A stretch of 64,000 nt of DNA from assembly GCF_000174755.1 (NCBI RefSeq), contig NZ_ACLQ01000035.1, positions 124,001-188,000 on the forward strand, given 5' to 3'. This document shows, piece after piece, positions 43,630 to 52,471 of the stretch; position 1 is the stretch's first letter; every line of letters begins with the position of its first letter. Source of the stretch: Capnocytophaga gingivalis ATCC 33624. Lineage in GTDB: Bacteria > Bacteroidota > Bacteroidia > Flavobacteriales > Flavobacteriaceae. A program made the position numbers and the translations under genes. The notes beneath the pieces are model-generated. The model saw only the letters and a list, made by a program, of their open reading frames with translations. It was not told where the DNA came from and did no database searches.

Positions 43630-44325
43630 ATGACAAAAGTATTCAAAAACATAACATTATTCTTAGTAGCAGCTTCTCTTTTAGTAAGCTGTGAAGCGTA
43701 TAACAACTCCAACAAGACCCAGCGTGGGGCTGTAATCGGAGCTGCTGGTGGAGCTATCCTTGGAGCTATCCTTGGTAACAATGTAGGTAGCGGAGGTAAT
43801 AGCGAACTTGGGGCTGTTATCGGTACTGCTGTAGGAGGTGCCGCTGGAGCTGTCATCGGGAATCAAATGGACAGACAGGCTAAAAAAATCGAGGAAGAGA
43901 TTCCTGGAGCTGAAGTAAAACGTGTAGATGATGGTATCGTAGTTACTTTCGATGAGAAAAGTGGCGTTACCTTTGAGTTCAACAAAGCTGACCTTACTTC
44001 AGAAGCAAAGACCTTACTTACCAAAATGGCAGGTGTACTCAAAGAATATCCTGATACCAATGTGATTGTAGCAGGTCACACTGATAGTAAAGGAAAACCA
44101 GCTTACAACATGGGACTTTCTGAAAGACGTGCCAAAGCGGTAACTAACTTCTTCACTGCCAGTGGACTCAAAGCTTCTCGCTTCACTACCAAATGGTTTG
44201 GAGCCACTCAGCCAGCCTATGACAACTCTACCGAAGAAGGACGTGCTAAAAACCGTCGTGTAAATATTGCTATCGTTCCTAATGAAAAAATGAAGGAAGA
44301 TGCAAAAAAACAAGCTCAAGAGTAA
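43630..44325 (+). CDS. OmpA-like lipoprotein with glycine zipper
   Basis: 231 residues. Lipobox L-V-S-C21. Residues about 33-77 are a glycine zipper (GAVIGAAGGAILGAILGNN, AVIGTAVGGAAGAVIGNQ). The C-terminal OmpA domain has FEFNKADLTSEAKTLLTKMA, VAGHTDSKGKPAYN and NRRVNIAIVPN, which bind peptidoglycan. It tethers outer membrane to wall. The repeated GGA-rich DNA at 43730-43860 is this zipper. Confidence 0.92.
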   Translation: MTKVFKNITLFLVAASLLVSCEAYNNSNKTQRGAVIGAAGGAILGAILGNNVGSGGNSELGAVIGTAVGGAAGAVIGNQMDRQAKKIEEEIPGAEVKRVDDGIVVTFDEKSGVTFEFNKADLTSEAKTLLTKMAGVLKEYPDTNVIVAGHTDSKGKPAYNMGLSERRAKAVTNFFTASGLKASRFTTKWFGATQPAYDNSTEEGRAKNRRVNIAIVPNEKMKEDAKKQAQE

Positions 44326-44362
44326 ATTTTCATAGTTATTATTGTTTTAGTTATTCTATTTG

Positions 44363-44394
44363 AAAAGAGGTACAGCAATGTGCCTCTTTTTTTG
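44363..44394 (+). terminator. Terminator after the OmpA gene
   Basis: AAAAGAGGTAC pairs with GTGCCTCTTTT (one mismatch) and continues into a T run. Confidence 0.85.
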
Positions 44395-44428
44395 TTATAT
44401 TTCTTTATGAGAAATAAATTTTTATTCG

Positions 44429-44436
44429 TACATTTG
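44429..44436 (+). promoter_or_regulatory. -7 element of purC
   Basis: TACATTTG, 17 bases before the ATG. Confidence 0.5.
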
Positions 44437-44453
44437 CCAAAAAATAGAACTAT

Positions 44454-45407
44454 ATGAATAGTATTACTTCCACCGATTTTTCTTTTGAAAATCAAAAATC
44501 GCTCTACAAAGGAAAAGTACGTGATGTATACTCCATAGGGGAAGACCTCTTGGTAATGATCACGACTGATAGGCTTTCGGCTTTTGATGTTATTCTTCCC
44601 AAGGGAATTCCTTTCAAAGGACAGATTCTCAATCAGATAGCCAGCGAGTGCATGGAGCAGACCAAGGACATTGTTCCTAACTGGCTTTTAGCTACTCCCG
44701 ACCCCAATGTCTCGGTGGGTATGCGCTGTACTCCCTTCAAGGTCGAAATGGTGATCCGTGGCTACTTGGCAGGACATGCTGCTCGTGAGTACCAAGCTGG
44801 TAAGCGTACTCTCTGTGGGGTAACTCTCCCTGAAGGGCTTCAAGAAAATGCCCCTTTCCCCTCCCCTATCATTACCCCTTCTACCAAGGCGGAGAATGGC
44901 TTACACGATGAGGATATCTCCCGTGAGAATATTCTCAAAAGAGGTATCGTATCGGAAGAAGATTATGCTGTTATAGAAAAATACACCTATGATCTCTTCA
45001 AAAGAGGAAGTCAGCTAGCACTACAAAGAGGACTAATTTTGGTAGACACTAAGTACGAATTTGGCAAGACTAAGGAAGGTACTATAGTTCTCATAGATGA
45101 AGCTCATACTCCAGACTCTTCCCGCTACTTCTATGCTGATGGATATGAAGAACGCCTCAAGAGAGGGGAGCCACAAAAGCAACTCTCAAAAGAGTTTGTC
45201 CGTCAATGGCTCATTGAGAATGGATTCCAAGGTCGCCCAGGGGAGAAAATCCCTGAAATGACTGCCGCTCATGTGGCTTCCATCTCTGAGCGATATATAG
45301 AGCTCTACGAACACCTATTAGGAAAGAAATTTATCAAATCCGATACCACTAATATACAAGAACGTATCTATAAAAATGTAAGTGAATATTTGCGCAGCTT
45401 ACTCTAA
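44454..45407 (+). CDS. purC: Phosphoribosylaminoimidazole-succinocarboxamide synthase
   Basis: 317 residues, the longer PurC form. [55 protein letters not shown] and [12 protein letters not shown]. Joins aspartate to CAIR in purine synthesis. The purD gene follows by 34 bases, so the two likely form one unit. Confidence 0.97.
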   Translation: MNSITSTDFSFENQKSLYKGKVRDVYSIGEDLLVMITTDRLSAFDVILPKGIPFKGQILNQIASECMEQTKDIVPNWLLATPDPNVSVGMRCTPFKVEMVIRGYLAGHAAREYQAGKRTLCGVTLPEGLQENAPFPSPIITPSTKAENGLHDEDISRENILKRGIVSEEDYAVIEKYTYDLFKRGSQLALQRGLILVDTKYEFGKTKEGTIVLIDEAHTPDSSRYFYADGYEERLKRGEPQKQLSKEFVRQWLIENGFQGRPGEKIPEMTAAHVASISERYIELYEHLLGKKFIKSDTTNIQERIYKNVSEYLRSLL

Positions 45408-45441
45408 TATTCTACTATTCACGCTTAATCTTTTTACACCC

Positions 45442-46713
45442 ATGAATATACTTCTATTAGGTTCCGGAGGTCGAGAGCATGCCTTTGCCCATAGTCTCTC
45501 ACAGAGCCCTCTTTGTGAAAAACTCTATATAGCACCAGGCAATGCTGGTACTGCTTTAGTGGGAGAAAATCTTGCCTTTGCCGCAACCGACTTTGCAGCT
45601 ATCAAACAGTGCTGTTTGGACAAACAAATTTCTTTAGTGGTAGTAGGCCCCGAAGACCCTTTGGTAAAGGGAATTGTAGATTTTTTTAGCCAAGAGACTG
45701 CTCTTTCCGATATAGCCATCGTAGGCCCTACCCAGAGGGGGGCTACCCTGGAGGGTAGCAAGGAATTTGCTAAGGAATTCATGCAACGACACCAGATTCC
45801 TACGGCACGCTATGCCAGCTTTACCAAGGAAACTATCACTGAGGGCTTACACTTTTTAGAAACCATGCAGGCTCCTTATGTGCTCAAGGCTGACGGTTTG
45901 GCAGCTGGCAAAGGGGTTGTCATCTTAGAGAATCTACAAGAAGCCCAAGCCGAACTGAAGAAAATGCTTCTAGAAGAAAAATTTGGCAACGCAAGCCAAA
46001 AAGTGGTCATAGAAGAATTTCTAAGAGGGATAGAGCTCAGTTGTTTTGTCCTGACCGATGGAGATTCCTACTTGGTACTCCCTACCGCCAAGGACTACAA
46101 GCGTATAGGCGAAGGGGATACTGGTCTGAACACAGGAGGTATGGGAGCTGTCTCTCCTGTGCCTTTTGCCGATGCCTCCTTCATGAAGAAGATAGAGGAT
46201 CGCATCATAAAACCAACTATTGAGGGACTCAAAAAGGAAAAAATCACTTACAGAGGGTTTATCTTCATTGGTCTTATCAAAGTAGGAGAAGACCCTTATG
46301 TAATAGAATACAATGTCCGTATGGGTGACCCCGAAACAGAAGTGGTACTTCCCCGTATACAAACGGACTTGGTGACTCTCTTGGAAGCTACAGCAAAAGG
46401 GAAACTCAGGGATATCTCCCTCTCGATAGACCCCAGAAGTGCTACTACCGTAGTGGTCGTCTCCGGTGGGTACCCTGAAGAATACCAAAAAGGAAAAATG
46501 ATCTATGGACTTGATACTCAGGGAGAAAGTCTCGTATTCCATGCAGGTACTATCCAAAAAGAAGGAAAGATTTTCACCTCAGGCGGACGGGTGTTGGCGG
46601 TTACTTCCTTAGATAATGATTTTAAAGAAGCTCTAAAAAAATCATATCAGCAAATAGAAAAAATTTCTTTCGAGGGTATGTATTATCGTAAAGATATCGG
46701 AATGGATCTATAA
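45442..46713 (+). CDS. purD: Phosphoribosylamine-glycine ligase
   Basis: 423 residues from ATG 45442; a longer open frame reaches 45382 but overlaps the end of purC and lacks a better start. LLLGSGGREHAFA, ATP-grasp text VLKADGLAAGKGVVI, EEFLRGIELSCF, and IEYNVRMGDPETEVVLP. Second step of purine synthesis, ATP-dependent, cytoplasmic. Confidence 0.96.
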   Translation: MNILLLGSGGREHAFAHSLSQSPLCEKLYIAPGNAGTALVGENLAFAATDFAAIKQCCLDKQISLVVVGPEDPLVKGIVDFFSQETALSDIAIVGPTQRGATLEGSKEFAKEFMQRHQIPTARYASFTKETITEGLHFLETMQAPYVLKADGLAAGKGVVILENLQEAQAELKKMLLEEKFGNASQKVVIEEFLRGIELSCFVLTDGDSYLVLPTAKDYKRIGEGDTGLNTGGMGAVSPVPFADASFMKKIEDRIIKPTIEGLKKEKITYRGFIFIGLIKVGEDPYVIEYNVRMGDPETEVVLPRIQTDLVTLLEATAKGKLRDISLSIDPRSATTVVVVSGGYPEEYQKGKMIYGLDTQGESLVFHAGTIQKEGKIFTSGGRVLAVTSLDNDFKEALKKSYQQIEKISFEGMYYRKDIGMDL

Positions 46714-46748
46714 TTTTCGTCAAACCTAAAATATAGAACATTTTTCAT

Positions 46749-46790
46749 AAAGCAAAGACCGGCATAAGCTTGTCTTTGCTTTATTTTTTT
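46749..46790 (+). terminator. Terminator of purC-purD
   Basis: Perfect arms AAAGCAAAGAC / GTCTTTGCTTT with a 12-base loop, then a T run. Confidence 0.9.
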
Positions 46791-46899
46791 AGTCATATAC
46801 TGCTTCTCAACACTAAAAAAAATACACTTATCTAAAAATCAGTTATTTATATTCAATAAAAATAATAATAATTTATTTTTGTATATTGAAATATTTTTT

Positions 46900-46907
46900 T
46901 ACCTTTG
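46900..46907 (+). promoter_or_regulatory. -7 element of the 798-residue receptor gene
   Basis: TACCTTTG, with TTTG 18 bases upstream (46878-46881). Its last base begins the palindrome at 46907-46946. Confidence 0.55.
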
Positions 46908-46946
46908 TCTAAAATTTAATTATTATATCATTTTAAAATTTTAGAC
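46907..46946 (+). repeat. Palindrome between promoter and ATG of the receptor gene
   Basis: GTCTAAAATTT at 46907-46917 is the exact inverse of AAATTTTAGAC at 46936-46946, which ends on the base before the ATG. The 18-base loop is AT-only but for one C. Could be an operator for a metal regulator or a stem that hides the start codon. Confidence 0.6.
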
Positions 46947-49343
46947 ATGAAAACGATTGTTTTTTGCATCTGTTTTTTATTTACATCTACATTAACTTTA
47001 GCACAACAGGCTACTTTTAAAGGAAAAATTTCTGCTGAAGGGAAACCTGTCTTAGGCGCTGATGTTATCCTTCGCAAAGGGCAAGAGGTAAAAGGTACCT
47101 CCAGCCAAGCCTCTGGGGATTATCAGGTAAAGGTACCTGCCGGCACCTACAAGCTTACCATTTCTTCAGTAGGATTCAAGACTATTACTCAGGACATTTC
47201 CTTAACTGAAAACGAGGTACTTTCCAAAAATTTCTCTCTTGAGAAAGACCTGTTGGAGATAGACCAAGTAGTAGTCACTGCAACTCGTAATATTATCCCC
47301 CAATATAAATCTCCTGTAGTCGTAAGTAAGGTAACTGGGCATATCTTTGAGACAACCCAGTCACTAAGCCTTGCTGAAGGGCTTAACTTCACACCGGGAT
47401 TGCGCACTGAAACCAATTGCCAAAATTGTGGTTTTAACCAACTGCGTATTAATGGATTAGAAGGTTCTTATTCTCAGATATTAGTAAACGGTCGACCTGT
47501 ATTTTCCTCATTGGCAGGAGTTTATGGATTAGAGATGATTCCTGCCAATATGATTGACCGTGTGGAGGTTGTCAGAGGAGCTGGCTCTGTACTCTATGGA
47601 GGAAATGCCATAGGAGGTACAGTGAACATTCTTACCAAAGATCCTACTCGCAACACTTTCTCTGTAGGCAATAGTCTATCCTTACTCAAGGATGGCTCTC
47701 CTGATAACACCTTATTTGCGAATGCTTCTGTTGTTTCTGATGATTTTGACAAAGGACTCACCCTCTTTGCCTATCAACGCAATCGTAAACCTTATGATAG
47801 TAATGAGGATGGTTATTCTGAAATCACCAAACTACACAATACCACTTTTGGTGCAGATGCTTTTTGGAACCCTACAGAAAACAGCAAAGTAAAACTCAAT
47901 TTGAACAGTATCAATGAGTTTCGACGTGGAGGAAACAAATTTGATCTACTCCCTCATGAATCGGATATTACCGAGCAATTACGTCACCGTATTCTTGCAG
48001 GAGATTTAGCTTTCGAACGATTCTCTGATGATCTTGCTCATAAATTTTCCCTATATACCTCTGCACAATATACCGATAGAGATGGATATTATGGAGGTGG
48101 TTTAGGTTATGCTGTCAATAGTAAAGCTGATTTCGATAACCTCAGTGCAGATGACCAAGAAGAATACTTCAAAGCATTGGCCAAGTATGGACATACTACA
48201 GAGCTGGTAGGAGTAGGAGGTGCTCAGTATGCTTACACCATCACTCCTGAGCTGAATCTCTCTTTAGGTAGTGAATACAAATATGATAAGGTAAATGACA
48301 ATTATATAGGACAAAATCGTTCTGTAGACCAAGTAGTACGTACCTATGGCAACTACTTACAGGTGGAATGGAATCCGGCTAAAAAACTTACTTTGCTGGG
48401 TGGAAGCCGTTATGACTATGTAGATATCAAAGGTAGCTACCGCTTTGCAGGGGCGGATAAGGATTCTAACAAACAAATATCCAAATTTGTTCCACGCCTT
48501 ACCGCCATGTATGATATTACTGAGACACTCAAGCTACGAGGTTCCTTTGCACAAGGCTATCGAGCTCCACAAGCTTTTGACGAAGACCTACACACCGAAG
48601 TGTTGGACGGAGATCCTATCTTTGTGGAATTGGACAAAGACCTCACCAGTGAAACATCCAATAGCTACACAGCTTCTCTGAACTATACTAAAAGAGAAGG
48701 AAATACCCAAGCTAACCTTATCTTGGAAGGATTCTACACCCATATCAACAACCGCTTTATCAACCAAGATCTTACCGATATAGGCAATATCAAGCACAAG
48801 TTAAAGACCAATGCAACAGACCATCTCAAGATCATGGGCGTAAATGTAGAAGCAAATTTTGCTTTCGGTTCTCAGTGGATATGGCAGACAGGATTCACCT
48901 ATCAGCAATCTCGCTTTTCCGAGCAGCAAACCATTTGGGAGAATGAAGATCCTACAGATCCTAAGAAAATCTCTTCCGACCGTGTAATGCGTTCTCCTGA
49001 ACTATATGGCTATACTACCCTTTCCTATACCCCTATAGCAGCACTAAAACTCAGCTATAATGGAGTATTTACCGGACAGATGTATGTTCCCCACGTGATT
49101 GAAGCTCAGTCAGGAGAACAAGTTATAGTAAAGTCTCCTAACTTCTATGAACAAAACCTCAGAGCTGCTTATACCTTCTCCCTCACAGACAATTACAAAC
49201 TGGAGGTATTTGCTGGTGTGAAGAATATTTTTGACCAATATCAAAAAGATTTTGACAAGGGTAAAGACCGTGATGCCGATTACATCTATGGTCCACAACA
49301 CCCACGTACTTACTTCATGGGACTGAAACTTTCTCTGAATTAA
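46947..49343 (+). CDS. TonB-dependent receptor
   Basis: 798 residues. Signal peptide to about 19 (TLAQQ), a carboxypeptidase-regulatory-like domain (about 20-95), then LEIDQVVVTATRN with the TonB box and plug text TNCQNCGFNQLRINGLEG, ILVNGRPVFSSLAGVYGLE and GAGSVLYGGNAIGGTVNI; a barrel ends MGLKLSLN. The TNCQNCG pair of cysteines is typical of one large group of Bacteroidetes receptors often annotated as ferrienterochelin/colicin or heme receptors. The ligand is not identified. It is preceded by a palindromic promoter region, which suggests control by a repressor. Confidence 0.9.
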   Translation: MKTIVFCICFLFTSTLTLAQQATFKGKISAEGKPVLGADVILRKGQEVKGTSSQASGDYQVKVPAGTYKLTISSVGFKTITQDISLTENEVLSKNFSLEKDLLEIDQVVVTATRNIIPQYKSPVVVSKVTGHIFETTQSLSLAEGLNFTPGLRTETNCQNCGFNQLRINGLEGSYSQILVNGRPVFSSLAGVYGLEMIPANMIDRVEVVRGAGSVLYGGNAIGGTVNILTKDPTRNTFSVGNSLSLLKDGSPDNTLFANASVVSDDFDKGLTLFAYQRNRKPYDSNEDGYSEITKLHNTTFGADAFWNPTENSKVKLNLNSINEFRRGGNKFDLLPHESDITEQLRHRILAGDLAFERFSDDLAHKFSLYTSAQYTDRDGYYGGGLGYAVNSKADFDNLSADDQEEYFKALAKYGHTTELVGVGGAQYAYTITPELNLSLGSEYKYDKVNDNYIGQNRSVDQVVRTYGNYLQVEWNPAKKLTLLGGSRYDYVDIKGSYRFAGADKDSNKQISKFVPRLTAMYDITETLKLRGSFAQGYRAPQAFDEDLHTEVLDGDPIFVELDKDLTSETSNSYTASLNYTKREGNTQANLILEGFYTHINNRFINQDLTDIGNIKHKLKTNATDHLKIMGVNVEANFAFGSQWIWQTGFTYQQSRFSEQQTIWENEDPTDPKKISSDRVMRSPELYGYTTLSYTPIAALKLSYNGVFTGQMYVPHVIEAQSGEQVIVKSPNFYEQNLRAAYTFSLTDNYKLEVFAGVKNIFDQYQKDFDKGKDRDADYIYGPQHPRTYFMGLKLSLN

Positions 49344-49377
49344 TTGCGTTCTTTCAACAAAATAATAACTATGAATG

Positions 49378-49406
49378 AGGCTACCACTTTCGGGTAGCCT
49401 TTTTTA
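49378..49406 (+). terminator. Terminator of the receptor gene
   Basis: AGGCTACC / GGTAGCCT, 7-base loop, then six T. Confidence 0.85.
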
Positions 49407-49519
49407 TGAGAAGTTATCCAATTTTTTAGCAGCCTCTTTTTTCATTACTATAAGACAAATAAAAAGTTGAAATACAAAAAAACCTCTTATAAAATACAAG
49501 CTTTAGAATAGAACAATTT

Positions 49520-49547
49520 TTTTCACTTTTCACTTTTCACTTTTCAC
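49520..49547. repeat. Tandem heptamer (TTTTCAC)4
   Basis: Four perfect copies of TTTTCAC in a row, preceded by a T run and followed 9 bases later by a TATCTTTG -7 element. The last copies occupy the place of the -33 region. Confidence 0.85.
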
Positions 49548-49556
49548 TTAAATATG

Positions 49557-49564
49557 TATCTTTG
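49557..49564 (+). promoter_or_regulatory. -7 element of the LptA-like gene
   Basis: TATCTTTG, 31 bases before the ATG, next to the heptamer repeat. Confidence 0.6.
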
Positions 49565-49595
49565 CAAAAAATTCTTATATTAGGACAAACCCTTT

Positions 49596-51221
49596 ATGCA
49601 AAAGATATATTATCTATTTATTACCTTTTTTCTTTTATTACATGCGACCTTTGCTCAAGAGAATCCTTCTAAGAAGATTGAGATTGTCTATGCCGGTACA
49701 CTTACTATTGACAATGATAAGTACCCTGGAGCGACAATCTTCAATTCTGATCAGGAACGCAAGGTACAGTTCCGCCATCAGGGAATGGATATTTGGTGCG
49801 ATGTGGCCGTCCTCTACCAGAAAACCAATCAGGTGAAAGCTTTCGGTGAGGTCTTTATCCAACAGGGGGATTCCTTAAAAATGAATAGTGAATTTATAGA
49901 ATACAATGGGGATACCAAAGTGGCTATTGCCAAAGAGAATGTAAAGCTCCGCAATGAAAAAATGACCCTTGAGACACAAGAACTGTTCTTCGACCGCAAT
50001 ACCCAACAGGCTTATTACCTTAACTATGGCAAAATCTTCGATGAAGAGAATGTACTCACCAGCAAGGAGGGGCGCTACTTCGTGGGGCCTAAGAAAAGTC
50101 AATTCACCACACAAGTGAAAATCACCAATGCAGACTTTGTGGTAAACTCGCTTACCTTGGATTATTACCATGCTACAGGACATATCTATATGTTTGGACC
50201 TACCACCATCACTGGAAAAGAATACGTAGCCTATGGTGAGAAAGGCTATTATGATTCCAAGACAGAGAAAGGTTACTTCATGGATCATGCCCGTATAGAT
50301 TATGATAACAAAATACTCACAGGGGATAGCCTCTACTTCGATCGGTTTAAGAGTTTTGCATCAGGGACTAACAATCTGATCATCAGGGATACGCTGAATA
50401 AGACCCTTGTCAAAGGACATTATGGGGAAGTTTACAAGGCTCAGGATTCCATGTATATTACAAAAAAAGCACTGGTAATCAGTGAGGTAGAAAAGGGTAA
50501 AGACTCCATCTACATTCATGCTAAAAAGATTTTGGTCACTGGAAAGACTGGATCGCGTATCATTCGTGCCTATACAGGGGCTCGTATCTACAAAACTGAT
50601 ATACAAGGAAAATGTGATTCCATACACTCAAGTCAGATTACAGGACTTACTCGCATGATCCGAAATCCTATTGTATGGAGTGGAAAAAGCCAGATGACAG
50701 GAGATAATATCCATATTTTAGCCAATAAGCAAACGGAAAAATTGGACTCCCTGAGGGTCTTTGACAATGCTTTCCTCATAGAAAAAGATACACTGGGCAC
50801 GGGCTTTAATCAAGTAAAAGGAAAACTCCTAAAAGGAAAATTCAAGGAAAACAAACTAAACAACGTCAATCTATATCAGAATACGGAGGTTATCTATTAT
50901 GCCTACAATGATGAGCACTCCCTGGTGGGAATCAACAAGTCCAAATGTAGCCAAATCCGTATAGATTTCGCTCCTACTCAGCAGATAGAGACCATTACTT
51001 TCTACAAGGATGTGGATGGGGCTATCTATCCTGAAGACAAAATTAGTAAGAAAGAGCTCCTCTTCCCCAATTTTAATTGGCGTGGAGATGAGATGCTCAA
51101 AAGCAAAGAAGATATTTTCCCTGAAGAGGAGAAGAATATTCAACTCGTCCCTATCCGCGGTATAAAATCCGAAGAGATAGATCTGATTGAAGAAAAATTA
51201 CAACCAAAGATAGGTAACTAA
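49596..51221 (+). CDS. OstA/LptA-like LPS export protein
   Basis: 541 residues. Signal peptide to about 20 (HATFAQ). Repeated strand text with the OstA pattern: VRFHQ-like DIWCDVAVLYQKTNQVKAFG, MNSEFIEYNGDTKVAIAKEN, LRNEKMTLETQELFFDRN, MYITKKALVIS. Much longer than E. coli LptA (185); the long Bacteroidetes form is usual. It probably builds the periplasmic bridge that carries LPS to the outer membrane. The stop codon overlaps the ATG of the next gene (one base). Confidence 0.85.
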   Translation: MQKIYYLFITFFLLLHATFAQENPSKKIEIVYAGTLTIDNDKYPGATIFNSDQERKVQFRHQGMDIWCDVAVLYQKTNQVKAFGEVFIQQGDSLKMNSEFIEYNGDTKVAIAKENVKLRNEKMTLETQELFFDRNTQQAYYLNYGKIFDEENVLTSKEGRYFVGPKKSQFTTQVKITNADFVVNSLTLDYYHATGHIYMFGPTTITGKEYVAYGEKGYYDSKTEKGYFMDHARIDYDNKILTGDSLYFDRFKSFASGTNNLIIRDTLNKTLVKGHYGEVYKAQDSMYITKKALVISEVEKGKDSIYIHAKKILVTGKTGSRIIRAYTGARIYKTDIQGKCDSIHSSQITGLTRMIRNPIVWSGKSQMTGDNIHILANKQTEKLDSLRVFDNAFLIEKDTLGTGFNQVKGKLLKGKFKENKLNNVNLYQNTEVIYYAYNDEHSLVGINKSKCSQIRIDFAPTQQIETITFYKDVDGAIYPEDKISKKELLFPNFNWRGDEMLKSKEDIFPEEEKNIQLVPIRGIKSEEIDLIEEKLQPKIGN

Positions 51222-51736
51222 TGGCGCTTTGGAAAAAATATTTGCTTTTTTTATGGAAGTCTACCAATCAGCATGGGGTACACTCTCCCTTTGTATACCG
51301 ATTGGTTACTCAGTGCTTCTATAATACTCAAAAAATTCCTTGTAAGCATTATCCCAAAGGAATTTCAAAAAGAAAAGGACAGTTCTTATTGCGACTTATA
51401 GCGTACCTAAAGCCTAAAAGTCTGAAAATATATACTGACATAGCGGATTTTTCCTCCTTGTTCCCTATAGATAACACAGAGGAGACCTCCAAGGAGAAGG
51501 ATCTTCTATTGCTCTATCAATGCAAAGAATTTCCTTGTGCGAAGGAATTACTCTCACAGATGCACAATGATAGTCTATTGGTAATGGTTGCACCTCACCA
51601 GAGGGAAAATGAGATTTTTTACAAACAATTATTGAAAAATAAAGCCTTTAGTGTAGTAATAGATACCTTTTCTTTTGCTTTGTTTTTCATCCGCAAAGAG
51701 CAGGAAAGAGAAGTGTTTTTTATACGAAACAAATAA
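51221..51736 (+). CDS. Shortened methyltransferase-like protein
   Basis: 171 residues. The start (KKYLLFLWKSTNQHGVHSPFVYRLVTQCFYN) and end (FALFFIRKEQEREVFFIR) match a Bacteroidetes family annotated as class I SAM-dependent methyltransferase. The middle is short, however, and the glycine-rich SAM loop is not visible. It looks like a deletion derivative with a possible non-catalytic role. It begins on the last base of the LptA-like stop, so the two are translationally coupled. Confidence 0.6.
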   Translation: MALWKKYLLFLWKSTNQHGVHSPFVYRLVTQCFYNTQKIPCKHYPKGISKRKGQFLLRLIAYLKPKSLKIYTDIADFSSLFPIDNTEETSKEKDLLLLYQCKEFPCAKELLSQMHNDSLLVMVAPHQRENEIFYKQLLKNKAFSVVIDTFSFALFFIRKEQEREVFFIRNK

Positions 51737-51773
51737 TAATTAGTATCTTCACTGGTGCAAGTTTGCAACTGTC

Positions 51774-51852
51774 GCTTATCATAAGGGGAATTTTTTAGCT
51801 CCTTATAAAAGCGCAAGCTCTATTGATAGTAAGCACGAACTATCTGTTCGTG
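51774..51852 (+). promoter_or_regulatory. Two dyads upstream of pyrR
   Basis: Dyad 1 (51774-51812): GCTT and ATAAGG pair with CCTTAT and AAGC around an internal loop. Dyad 2 (51834-51852): CACGAAC, 5-base loop, GTTCGTG, perfect. I find no strict TAnnTTTG promoter nearby. They could be a leader RNA that responds to pyrimidine supply or parts of a dead repeat element. Confidence 0.4.
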
Positions 51853-51896
51853 AAAGTATATAAATGTTTGATAACGAATAACACCTGAAACCTAAC

Positions 51897-52439
51897 ATGG
51901 AAAGAAAACAATTACTCAGCAGTAGAGAATTAGATGTGATTCTGCACCGCTTAGCCTGTCAGCTGATAGAGAACCATTTGGACTTCTCCGATACAGTAAT
52001 CATAGGTATACAGCCCCGTGGAGTGTTACTTGCCCAGCGCTTAGTGAAGATGCTTGAGGAAGAATATGGTGCAAAGGGAATACAATATGGAACCTTAGAT
52101 ATCACCTTTTTCCGAGATGATTTCCGCCGTGGAGAAAAGCCTTTGACAGCTAATACCACTGATATTCCTTTCTTGGTCGAGGATAAAAAAGTAGTCTTCA
52201 TAGACGATGTGCTCTATACAGGGCGCAGTATCCGCGCAGCACTTACAGCCTTACAATCCTTTGGACGCCCCAGCAAAGTGGAGCTCTTGGTACTGATAGA
52301 TCGACGCTTTAGTCGAGATCTCCCCATACAGCCAGACTATATAGGCAAGGCTGTAGATGCTATCAACAAGGAACGGGTGGTAGTATATTGGAAAGAACAA
52401 GACAATGAGGATGCTGTCTACCTCATAGAAAAAGTATAA
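51897..52439 (+). CDS. pyrR: PyrR, pyrimidine regulator / uracil phosphoribosyltransferase
   Basis: 180 residues. IIGIQPRGVLLAQRL, DITFFRDDFRR, and PRPP-loop VVFIDDVLYTGRSIRAAL; C-terminal DYIGKAVDAINKERVVVYW. In Gram-positive bacteria PyrR binds leader RNA to attenuate pyr operons. Here its role is unproven, but it precedes pyrB by 32 bases, the classical arrangement. Confidence 0.95.
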   Translation: MERKQLLSSRELDVILHRLACQLIENHLDFSDTVIIGIQPRGVLLAQRLVKMLEEEYGAKGIQYGTLDITFFRDDFRRGEKPLTANTTDIPFLVEDKKVVFIDDVLYTGRSIRAALTALQSFGRPSKVELLVLIDRRFSRDLPIQPDYIGKAVDAINKERVVVYWKEQDNEDAVYLIEKV

Positions 52440-52471
52440 TCCCACCACATCACAATCTAAAAAACATCACA

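Noticed and set aside
43730..43870. Glycine- and alanine-rich repeated DNA that looks like a tandem repeat
   Set aside because: It is the coding sequence of the glycine zipper of the OmpA lipoprotein; repetition is at protein level.
45382..45441. Longer start for purD
   Set aside because: It overlaps the purC 3' end and adds residues that PurD proteins lack; ATG 45442 gives the standard MNILLLGSGGREH.
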